Source of the DNA: Calliopsis andreniformis | Taxonomy: Eukaryota; Arthropoda; Insecta; Hymenoptera; Andrenidae | DNA: 64,000 nucleotides | Assembly: GCF_051401765.1 (NCBI RefSeq) | Contig: NW_027480492.1 | Coordinates: forward strand, 1,612,001-1,676,000 | Direction: 5' to 3' | In this document: one piece after another, positions 51,682 to 62,918 of the stretch | Position numbering within the stretch: the stretch's first letter is position 1 | Layout: the number at the start of each line of letters is the position of its first letter | Made by a program: the position numbers and the translations under genes | Notes under the pieces: model-generated | What the model saw: the letters and a program-made list of their open reading frames with translations, nothing else | The model's database searches: none | Told to the model about the DNA's origin: nothing

Positions 51682-52022
51682 GATTGAGGCTTCAGGATTG
51701 AGGTTAGAGGACTGAGGATTGAGGATTGAGGATTCAGGCTTGAGGATTGAGGCTTGAGGATTGGAGATTGAGAATTGAGGATTGAGGATGTGGGCTGAGA
51801 GTTGAGGATTGTGGTTTGAGGACTGAGGACTGAGGATTGAGGATTTAGAGTTGAGGATTGAGGGTTGAGGATTGAAGATTGAGTATTGAGGATTGAAGAT
51901 GGAGGATTGAGGATTGAGGATCGAGGATTGAAGATTGAAGATTGAGTATTGAGGATTGACGATTAGGATTGAGGATTGAGGATTGAGGATTGAGGATTGA
52001 AGATTGAGGATTGCGGACTGAG

Positions 52023-55000
52023 TATTGAGGGTTGAGTGATGAGAATTGATGTTTGTGGATAGAGATCGGAAGATTGCAGATTGAGTATTGAGTATTGAAA
52101 ACTGTGAATTGAAGATACTCTATTGAGGATTGAGGATTGACAACTGATTGTTGAGGACTCAGGGCTGAAGATTGAGGATTCAGGATTGAGGATTCAGGAT
52201 TGAGGTTTGAGGACTGAGAATTGAGGATTGGGTATTGGGTTTGAGGATTGAGGATTGAGGGTTGGGGATTGAGGATTGAGGATTGAGGATTGAAGATTGA
52301 ATATTAATGATTGAAGATTGAGGACTGAGGATTGAGGGTTGTGGATTGAGGACGAGGACTGAGGGCTGAGTATTGATGTTTGAAGTCTGAGGATTGAGGG
52401 TTGAGGATTGAGAATTGAGGATTGAGGATTGAGGGTTGAGGATTGAAGATTTAGGACTGAGTGTTGAGGGTTGAGTGATGAGAATTGATGTTTGTGGATT
52501 GAGATTTGAAGATTGAAGAATGGGGATCGAGTATTGAAAACTGTGAATTGAGGATATTCTATTGAGGATTGAGGATTGACAATTGATTGTTGAGGACTGA
52601 GGGCTGAAGATTGAGGATTCAGGATTGAGGATTCGGGATAGAGGTTTGAGGACTGAGAATTGAGGGTTGAGGATTGAGGATTGAGGATTGACGCTTGAGG
52701 ATTGAGGGTTGAGGATGGAGGATTGAAGAGAGAGGACTGAGTGTTGAGGGTTGAGTGTTGAGAATTGATGTTTGAGGATTGAGATTTGATTATTGAACAT
52801 GGTGGATTGTGTATTGAAACATGAGAATTCAGGATATTATCTTGAGTATTGAGAATTGAAGATTGATGATTGAGTATTGAGGATTGATGGTTGATTGTTG
52901 AGTGTTGAATATTGAGGATTGAGGATTGAGCATTGAGGATTGAGGATTGAGGATTGAAGATTGAGTATTGATGATTGAAGATGGGAGGATTGAGGATGGG
53001 GGGTTGCGGATTGAGGACGACGACTGACGGTTGAGGATTGAGGTTTGAGGATTGTGGATTGAGGATTGAGAGTGAGCGGCTGAGGGTTGAGGATTGAGGT
53101 TTGAGTATAGAATCCTGAGAATTCAGGATATTCTGTTGAGTATTGAGATTTGAGTATTGATGGTTGATTATTGAGGATTGAGGATTGAGAGTCGAGGATT
53201 GAGTATTTAAGATTGAGCATTGGGGACTGAGTGTTGAAGGTTGAGTGATGAGAATTGATGTTTGTGGATAGAGATCTGAAGATTGCAGATTGAGTATTGA
53301 GTATCGAAACCTGTGAATTGAGGATATTCTATTGAGGATTGAGGATTGAAAACTGATTGTTGAGGACTGAGGGCTGAATATTGAGGATTCAGGGTTGAGG
53401 ATTCAGGATTGAGGTTTGAGGACTGAGGATTGAGGATTGGGTATTGGGGATTGAGGATTGAGGATTGAGGATTGAAGATTGAGGATCGGGTATTGCGGAT
53501 TGAACATTGAGGATTGAGGATTGAGAATTGAGGATTGAGAATTGAGGACAGAGGATTGAAGGGTGAGCATTGAGGATTGAAGGTTGACGATTGAGGATTG
53601 AGGATTGAGGATTGAGGATTGAGGATTGAGGATTGGAGACTGAGGATTGAGGATTGAAGGTTGAATATTGATGATTGAAGGTTGAGGATTGAAGATTGAG
53701 GGTTGTGGATTGAGGACGAGGACTGAGGGTTGGGTATTGATGCTTGAGGTCTGAGGGTTGAGGATTGAGGATTGCGAATTGAGGATTGAGGAATGAGGAT
53801 TGAAGATTGAGGATTGGGTATTGAGGATTGAAGAATGAGGATTGAGGATTGAGGACTGAGGATTTAGGATTGAAGATAGAGTACTGTGGATTGAAGGTTG
53901 AGGATTGAGAATTGAGGATTGAGGATTGAGGATTGAAGATTGAGTATTGAGGATTGAAGATTGAGGATTGAGGATTGAGGATTGAGGATTGAGGATTGAG
54001 GATTGAAGGCTGAGGATTGAGGATTGAGTATTGAGGATTGAAGATTGGGGATTGGGGACTGAGGATTGAAGGTTGAGGATTGAGGATTGAGGACTGAGGA
54101 CTGAGGATTGAGGATTGAAGATTCAGTATTGAGGACTGAAGATTGAGAATTGAGGATTGAGGATTGAGGGTTGTGGATTGAGGACGAGGACTGAGGGCTG
54201 AGTATTGATGTTTGAAGTCTGAGGATTGAGGGTTGAGGATTGAGAATTGAGGATTGAGGATTGAGGGTTGAGGATTGAAGATTTAGGACTGAGTGTTGAG
54301 GGTTGAGTGATGAGAATTGATGTTTGTGGATTGAGATTTGAAGATTGAAGAATGGGGATCGAGTATTGAAAACTGTGAATTGAGGATATTCTATTGAGGA
54401 TTGAGGATTGACAATTGATTGTTGAGGACTGAGGGCTGAAGATTGAGGATTCAGGATTGAGGATTCGGGATAGAGGTTTGAGGACTGAGAATTGAGGGTT
54501 GAGGATTGAGGATTGAGGATTGACGCTTGAGGATTGAGGGTTGAGGATGGAGGATTGAAGAGAGAGGACTGAGTGTTGAGGGTTGAGTGTTGAGAATTGA
54601 TGTTTGAGGATTGAGATTTGATTATTGAACATGGTGGATTGTGTATTGAAACATGAGAATTCAGGATATTATCTTGAGTATTGAGAATTGAAGATTGATG
54701 ATTGAGTATTGAGGATTGATGGTTGATTGTTGAGTGTTGAATATTGAGGATTGAGGATTGAGCATTGAGGATTGAGGATTGAGGATTGAAGATTGAGTAT
54801 TGATGATTGAAGATGCGAGGATTGAGGATGGGGGGTTGCGGATTGAGGACGACGACTGACGGTTGAGGATTGAGGTTTGAGGATTGTGGATTGAGGATTG
54901 AGAGTGAGCGGCTGAGGGTTGAGGATTGAGGTTTGAGTATAGAATCCTGAGAATTCAGGATATTCTGTTGAGTATTGAGATTTGAGTATTGATGGTTGAT

Positions 55001-58000
55001 TATTGAGGATTGAGGATTGAGAGTCGAGGATTGAGTATTTAAGATTGAGCATTGGGGACTGAGTGTTGAAGGTTGAGTGATGAGAATTGATGTTTGTGGA
55101 TAGAGATCTGAAGATTGCAGATTGAGTATTGAGTATCGAAACCTGTGAATTGAGGATATTCTATTGAGGATTGAGGATTGAAAACTGATTGTTGAGGACT
55201 GAGGGCTGAATATTGAGGATTCAGGGTTGAGGATTCAGGATTGAGGTTTGAGGACTGAGGATTGAGGATTGGGTATTGGGGATTGAGGATTGAGGATTGA
55301 GGATTGAAGATTGAGGATTGGGTATTGCGGATTGAACATTGAGGATTGAGGATTGAGAATTGAGGATTGAGAATTGAGGACAGAGGATTGAAGGGTGAGC
55401 ATTGAGGATTGAAGGTTGACGATTGAGGATTGAGGATTGAGGATTGAGGATTGAGGATTGAGGATTGGAGACTGAGGATTGAGGATTGAAGGTTGAATAT
55501 TGATGATTGAAGGTTGAGGATTGAAGATTGAGGGTTGTGGATTGAGGACGAGGACTGAGGGTTGGGTATTGATGCTTGAGGTCTGAGGGTTGAGGATTGA
55601 GGATTGCGAATTGAGGATTGAGGAATGAGGATTGAAGATTGAGGATTGGGTATTGAGGATTGAAGAATGAGGATTGAGGATTGAGGACTGAGGATTTAGG
55701 ATTGAAGATAGAGTACTGTGGATTGAAGGTTGAGGATTGAGAATTGAGGATTGAGGATTGAGGATTGAAGATTGAGTATTGAGGATTGAAGATTGAGGAT
55801 TGAGGATTGAGGATTGAGGATTGAGGATTGAGGATTGAGGATTGAAGGCTGAGGATTGAGGATTGAGTATTGAGGATTGAAGATTGGGGATTGGGGACTG
55901 AGGATTGAAGGTTGAGGATTGAGGATTGAGGACTGAGGACTGAGGATTGAGGATTGAAGATTCAGTATTGAGGACTGAAGATTGAGAATTGAGGATTGAG
56001 GATTGAACATTGAGGACTGAGTGTTGAGGGTTGTGTGATGAGAATGGATGTTTGTGGATTGAGATCTGAAGATTGCAGATTGGGTATTGAGTATTGAAGA
56101 CTGTGAATTGAGGATATTCTATTGAGGATTGTGGATTGGCAACAGATTGTTGATGACTGATGGCTGAAGGTTGAGGATTCAGGATTGAGGATTCAGAATT
56201 GAGGTTTGAGGACTGAGGACTGAGGATTGAAGATTGAGTATTGAGGATTGAAGATTGAGGATTGAGGATTGAGGATTGAGGTCTGAGGAATGAGGATGAG
56301 GGCTGAGGGTTGAGGATTGTGGTTTGAGGACTGAGGACTGAGGATTGAGGATTGAGGATTGAGGATTGAAGATTGAGGGTTGGGTATTCAGGATTGAAGA
56401 ATGAGGATTGAGGATTGATGATTGAGGATTCAGGATTGAGGACTGAGGATTGAGGATTGAGGATTGAAGATTGAGTATTGAGGATTGAAGATTGAGGATT
56501 GAGGATTGAGGATTGAGGATAGAGGATTGAAGGTTGAGGATTGGGGATTGAGGATTGACGATTGAGGATTGAGTATTGAGGATTGAGGATTGAGGATTGA
56601 GTATTGAGGATTGAGGATTGAAGATTGAGGATTGGGGACGGAGTGTTGAGTGTTGTGTGATGAGAATTGATGTTTGTGGATAGAGATTTGAAGATTGCAG
56701 ATTGAGTAATGAGTATTGAAAACTGTGAATTGATGATGTTGTATTGAGGATTGAGGATTGACAACTGATTGTTGAGGACTGAGGGCTGAAGATTGAGGAT
56801 ACAGGATTGAGGATTGAGGATTGAAGATTGAGGATTGGGGACTGATGATTGAAGATAGAGGATTGAGGATTGAGGATTGAGGATTGAGGATTTGGGATTG
56901 AAGATTCAGTATCGAGGATTGAAGATTGAGGATTGAGGATTGAGGATTGAGGACTGAGGATCGAAGATTGAGTATAGAGGATTGAAGATTGACGATTGAG
57001 GATTGAGAATTGAGGATTGAGTATTGAGGATTGAGGATTGAAGATTGAGCATTGAGGATTGAAGGTTGAGGATTGAGGATCGAGGATTGAGGATTGAGGA
57101 TTGAATATTGAGGATTGGGGACTGAGCGTTGAGGATTGAGTGATGAGAATTGATGTTTGTGGATAGAGATTTGAAGATTGCAGATTGAGTATTGAGTATT
57201 GAAAACTGTGAATTGGTGTTATTCTATTGAGGATTGAGGATTGACAACTGATTGTTGAGGACTGAGGGCTGAAGATTGAGGATTCAGGATTGAGGATTCA
57301 GGATTGATGTTCGAGGACTGAGGATTGAGGATTGAAGATTGAGTATTGAGGATTGAAGATTGAGGATTGAGGATTGAGGATTGAGGATTGAGGAATGAGG
57401 ATTGAAGATTGAGTATTGAGGATTGAAGATTGAGGTTTGAGGACTGAGGATTGAGAATTGGGGATTGAGGATTGAGGATCGAGGATTGAGGATTGAGGAT
57501 TGAGGATTGAGAATTGAGGGATGAGGATGAGGGCTGAGGGTTGAGGATTGAGGTTTGAGGACTGAGGACTGAGGATTGAGGATTGAGGATTGAGGATTGA
57601 AGATTGAGGATTGGGTATTGAGGATTGAAGAATGAGGATTGAGGATTGAGGATTGAGGATTGAAGATTGAGTATTGAGGATTGAAGATTGACGATTGAGG
57701 ATTGAGAATTGAGGATTGAGACTTGAGGACTGAGGATTGAAGATAGAGCATTGAGGATTGAAGGTTGAGGATTGAGGATTGAGGATTGTGGATTCGGGAT
57801 TGAGGATTGAGGATTGAGGATTGAGGATTGAGGATTGAGGATTGAGGATTGAGGATTGAGGATTAAGGCTTGAGGATTGAGGCTTGAGGATTGGAGATTG
57901 AGGATTGAGGATTGAGGATGTGGGCTGAGGGTTGAGGATTGTGGTTTGAGGACTGAGGACTGAGGATTGAGGATAGAGATTTGAGGATTGAGGATTGAGG

Positions 58001-61000
58001 ATTGAAGATTGAGGACTGGGTATTGAGGATTGAGGATTGAGTATTGAAGATTGAGGATTTGGGACTGAGGATTGAAGATTGAGGATTGAGGATTCAGGAT
58101 TGAGGATTGAGGACTGAGGATTGAGGATTGAAGATTGAGGATTGGGTATTGAGGATTGAAGAATGAGGATTGAGGATTGAGGATTGAGGATTGAGGATTG
58201 AAGATTGGGTATTGATGATTGAAGATTCAGTATTGAGGATTGAAGATTGAGAATTGATGGTTGAGTATTGGACATTGAGGACTGAGTGTTGAGGGTTGAG
58301 TGATGAGAATTGATGTTTGTGGATAGAGATCTGAAGATTGCAGATTGAGTATTGAGTATTGAAATCTGTGACTTGATGATATTCTATTGAGGATTGAGGA
58401 TTGACGTCTGATTGTTGAGGTCTGAGGTCTGAAGCTTGAGGATTCAGGATTGAGGATTCAGGATTGAGGATTCGGGATAGAGGTTTGAGGACTGAGGAAT
58501 GAGGGTTGGGGACTGAGGATTGAGGATTGACGCTTGAGGATTGAGGGTTGAGAATGGAGGATTGAAGAGAGAGGACTGAGTGTTGAGGGTTGAGTGTTGA
58601 GAATTGATGTTTGAGGATTGAGATTTGATTATTGAAAGTTGTGGATTGAGTATTGAACCATGAGAATTCAGGATATTCTGTTGAGTATTGAGAATTGAGT
58701 GTTGATGGTTGATTATTGAGGATTGAGGATTGATGATTGAGGATTGAGTATGGAAGATTGGGGATTGGTGATTGAAGATTCAGTATTGAGGATTGAAGGT
58801 TGAGAATTGATGATTGAGTATTGAACATTGAGGACTGAGTGTTGAGGGTTGAGTGATGAGAATTGATGTTTGTGGATAGAGATCTGAAGATTGCAGATTG
58901 AATATTGAGTATTGAAAACTGTGAATTGATGATATTCTATTGAGGATTGAGTATTGACGTCTGATTGTTGAGGTCTGAAGTCTGAAGATTGAGGATTCAG
59001 GATTGAGGTTAGAGGACTGAGGATTGAGGATTGAGGATTCAGGCTTGAGGACTGAGGCTTGAGGATTGAAGATTGAGGATTGAGGATTGAGGATGAGGGC
59101 TGAGGGTTGAGGATTGAGGCTTGAGGACTGAGGACTGAGGATTGAGGATTGAGAGTTGAGGATTGAGGATTGAAGATTGGAGATTGAGGATTGGGTATTG
59201 AGGATTAAGGATTGAGTATTGAAGATTGAGGATTTGGGACTGAGGATTGAAGATTGAGGATTGAGGATTGAGGATTAAAGATTGAGGACTGAGGAATGAG
59301 GATTGAAGATCGAGGATTGGGTATTGAGGATTGAAGAATGAGGATTGAGGATTGAGGATTGAGGATTGAGGATTGAAGATGGAGTATTGAGGATTGAAGA
59401 TTGTCGATTGAGGATTGAGGATTGAGGATTGAGGATTGAGGGTTGAGGATTGAAGATTGAGTATTGAGGATTGAAGATGGAGGATTGAGGATTGAGGATC
59501 GAGGATTGAAGATTGAAGATTGAGTATTGAGGATTGACGATTAAGATTGAGGATTGAGGATTGAGGATTGAGGATTGAAGATTGAGGATTGCGGACTGAG
59601 TATTGAGGGTTGAGTGATGAGAATTGATGTTTGTGGATAGAGATCGGAAGATTGCAGATTGAGTATTGAGTATTGAAAACTGTGAATTGAAGATACTCTA
59701 TTGAGGATTGAGGATTGACAACTGATTGTTGAGGACTCAGGGCTGAAGATTGAGGATTCAGGATTGAGGATTCAGGATTGAGGTTTGAGGACTGAGGATT
59801 GAGGATTGGGTATTGGGTTTGAGGATTGAGGATTGAGGGTTGGGGATAGAGGATTGAGGATTGAGGATTGAAGATTGAATATTAATGATTGAAGATTGAG
59901 GACTGACGATTGAGGGTTGTTTATTGAGGACGAGGACTGAGGGCTGAGTATTGATGTTTGAAGTCTGAGGATTGAGGGTTGAGGATTGAGAATTGAGGAT
60001 TGAGGATTGAGGATTGAAGATTGAGGATTCGGTATTGAGGATTGAAGAATGAGGATTGAGGAGTGAGGACTGAGGATTGAGGATTGCAGATTGAGTATTG
60101 AGGATTGAAGATTGAGAATTGAGGATTGAGGGTGGAGGATTGTGGATTGAGGATTGAAGATTGAGTATTGAGGATTGAAGATTGAGGATTGAGGATTGAG
60201 GATTGAGGATTGCGGATTGAAGGTTGAGGATTGGGGATTGAGGATTGACGATTGAGGATTGAGCATTGAGGACTGAGTATTGGGGATTGAGCATTGAAGA
60301 TTGAGTATTGATTATTGAAGATTGAGGATTGAGGATTGAGGATTGACGATTGAGTATTGAGGATTGAAGATTGAGGATTGAGGGTTGAGGATTGAAGATT
60401 TAGGACTGAGTGTTGAGGGTTGAGTGATGAGAATTGATGTTTGTGGATTGAGATTTGAAGATTGAAGAATGGGGATCGAGTATTGAAAACTGTGAATTCA
60501 GGATGTTCTATTGAGGATTGAGGATTGACAATTGATTGTTGAGGACTGAGGGCTGAAGGTTGAGGATTCAGGATTGAGGATTCGGGATAGAGGTTTGAGG
60601 ACTGAGGATTGAGGGTTGAGGATTGAGGATTGAGGATTGACGCTTGAGGATTGAGGGTTGAGGATGGAGGATTGAAGAGAGAGGACTGAGTGTTGAGGGT
60701 TGAGTGTTGAGAATTGATGTTTCAGGATTGAGATTTGATTATTGAACATGGTGGATTGTGTATTGAAACATGAGAATTCAGGATATTATCTTGAGTATTG
60801 AGAATTGAAGATTGATGATTGAGTATTGAGGATTGATGGTTGATTGTTGAGTGTTGAATATTGAGGATTGAGGATTGAGCATTGAGTATTGAGGATTGAG
60901 GATTGAAGATTGAGTATTGATGATTGAAGATGGGAGGATTGAGGATGGGGGGTTGCGGATTGAGGACGACGACTGACGGTTGAGGATTGAGGTTTGAGGA

Positions 61001-62918
61001 TTGTGGATTGAGGATTGAGAGTGAGGGCTGAGGGTTGAGGATTGAGGTTTGAGTATAGAATCCTGAGAATTCAGGATATTCTGTTGAGTATTGAGATTTG
61101 AGTATTGATGGTTGATTATTGAGGATTGAGGATTGAGAGTCGAGGATTGAGTATTGAAGATAGAGCATTGGGGACTGAGTGTTGAAGGTTGAGTGATGAG
61201 AATTGATGTTTGTCGATAGAGATCTGAAGATTGCAGATTGAGTATTGAGTATCGAAACCTGTGAATTGAGGATATTCTATTGAGGATTGAGGATTGAAAA
61301 CTGATTGTTGAGGACTGAGGGCTGAATATTGAGGATTCAGGGTTGAGGATTCAGGATTGAGGTTTGAGGGCTGAGGATTGAGGATTGGGTATTGGGGATT
61401 GGGGATTGAGGATTGACGATTGAAGATTGAGGATTCGGTATTGAGGATTGAAGATTGAGGATTGGGTACTGAGGATTGAAGAATGAGGATTGAGGATTGA
61501 GGATTGAGGATTGAGGATTGAGGATTGAATATTGAGGGTTGAGGATTGAAGATTGACGATTGAGGATTGAGGATTGAGGACTGAGGATTGAGGATTGAGG
61601 GTTGAGGATTGAAGATTGAGTATTGAGGATTGAAGATTGAGGATTGAGGATTGAGGATTGAGGATTGAGGATTGAAGATTGAGTATTGAGGATTGAAGAT
61701 TAAGATTGAGGATTGAGGATTGAGGATTGAGGATTGAAGATTGAGGATTGGGGACTGAGTATTGATGGTTGAGTGATGAGAATTGATGTTTGTGGATAGA
61801 GATCTGAAGATTGCAGATTGAGTATTGAGTATTGAAAACTGTGAATTGAGGATATTCTATTGAGGATTGAGGATTGACAACTGATTGTTGAGGACTCAGG
61901 GCTGAAGATTGAGGATTCAGGATTGAGGATTCAGGATTGAGGTTTGAGGACTGAGGATTGAGGATTGGGTATTGGGGATTGAGGATTGAGGGTTGAGGGT
62001 TGGGGATTGAGGATTTAGGATTGAGGATTGAAGATTGAATATTAATGATTGAAGATTGAGGATTGAGGAGTGAGGATTGAGGGTTGTGGATTGAGGACGA
62101 GGTCTGAGGGCTGAGTATAGATGTTTGAAGTCTGAGGATTGAGGATCGAGGATTGAGAATTGAGGATTGAGGATTGAGGATTGAAGATTGAGGATTCGGT
62201 ATTGAGGATTGAAGTATGAGGATTGAGGACTGAGGACTGAGGATTGAGGATTGCAGACTGAGTATTGAGGATTGAAGATCGAGGATTGAGGATTGAGGGT
62301 TGAGGATTGAGGATTGAGGATTGAGGATTGAGAATTGAGGATTGAGGATTGAAGATTGAGTTTTGAGGATTGAAGATTGAGGATTGAGTATTGAGGATTG
62401 AAGATTGAGGACTGAGTGTTGAGGGTTGAGTGATGAGAATTGATGTTAGTGGATAGAGATTTGAAGATTAAATAATGGGGATTGAGTATTGAAAACTGTG
62501 AATTGAGGATATTCTATTGAGGATTGAGGATTGACAATTGATTGTTGAGGACTGAGGGCTGAAGATTGAGGATTCAGGATTGAGGCTTCAGGATTGAGGT
62601 TAGAGGACTGAGGATTGAGGATTGAGGATTCAGGCTTGAGGATTGAGGCTTGAGGATTGGAGATTGAGAATTGAGGATTGAGGATGTGGGCTGAGAGTTG
62701 AGGATTGTGGTTTGAGGACTGAGGACTGAGGATTGAGGATTTAGAGTTGAGGATTGAGGGTTGAGGATTGAAGATTGAGTATTGAGGATTGAAGATGGAG
62801 GATTGAGGATTGAGGATCGAGGATTGAAGATTGAAGATTGAGTATTGAGGATTGACGATTAGGATTGAGGATTGAGGATTGAGGATTGAGGATTGAAGAT
62901 TGAGGATTGCGGACTGAG
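52023..62918 (+). repeat. 10.9-kb higher-order repeat, copy 2 (10,896 bp, 19 blocks)
   Basis: Starts: e 52023, k 52462, A'2 52742, m 53232, k 54294, A'2 54574, m 55064, f 56022, g 56644, h 57127, i 58287, A' 58581, j 58840, e 59601, k 60411, A'2 60691, m 61180, n 61760, o 62417. Long passages looked identical to copy 1 when compared by eye. The 7-bp length difference is one extra GATTGAG in the run at 55791-55839, which has seven where the run before 44941 has six. Confidence 0.93.
55235..56764 (-). other. Second longest open frame (509 codons), judged non-coding
   Basis: It shows the same SSILNPQ-type periodicity and runs straight through the f block at 56022, so it has no relation to unit boundaries. 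The matching stretch of the previous HOR, 10.9 kb upstream, is interrupted differently and is open for only 353 codons (44807-45868), which argues against conservation of a coding sequence. Many shorter open frames on this strand, for example 12785-13882, have the same origin and are not listed. Confidence 0.9.

Larger units (their letters stand above)
41134..52022 (+). repeat. 10.9-kb higher-order repeat, copy 1 (10,889 bp, 19 blocks)
   Basis: Block order and starts: e 41134, k 41573, A'2 41853, m 42343, k 43405, A'2 43685, m 44175, f 45126, g 45748, h 46231, i 47391, A' 47685, j 47944, e 48705, k 49515, A'2 49795, m 50284, n 50864, o 51521. The next e is at 52023. The f-to-j section is a region-II-type unit inside a longer one. 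Up to block m at 44175 the offset to copy 2 is 10,889 bp; from block f at 45126 onward it is 10,896 bp. Confidence 0.93.

Noticed and set aside
41134..62918. The two near-identical 10.9-kb units as an assembly duplication
   Set aside because: This cannot be excluded from sequence alone, but the 7-bp length difference and the entry into a third copy fit a real tandem array better. Spanning long reads would decide.
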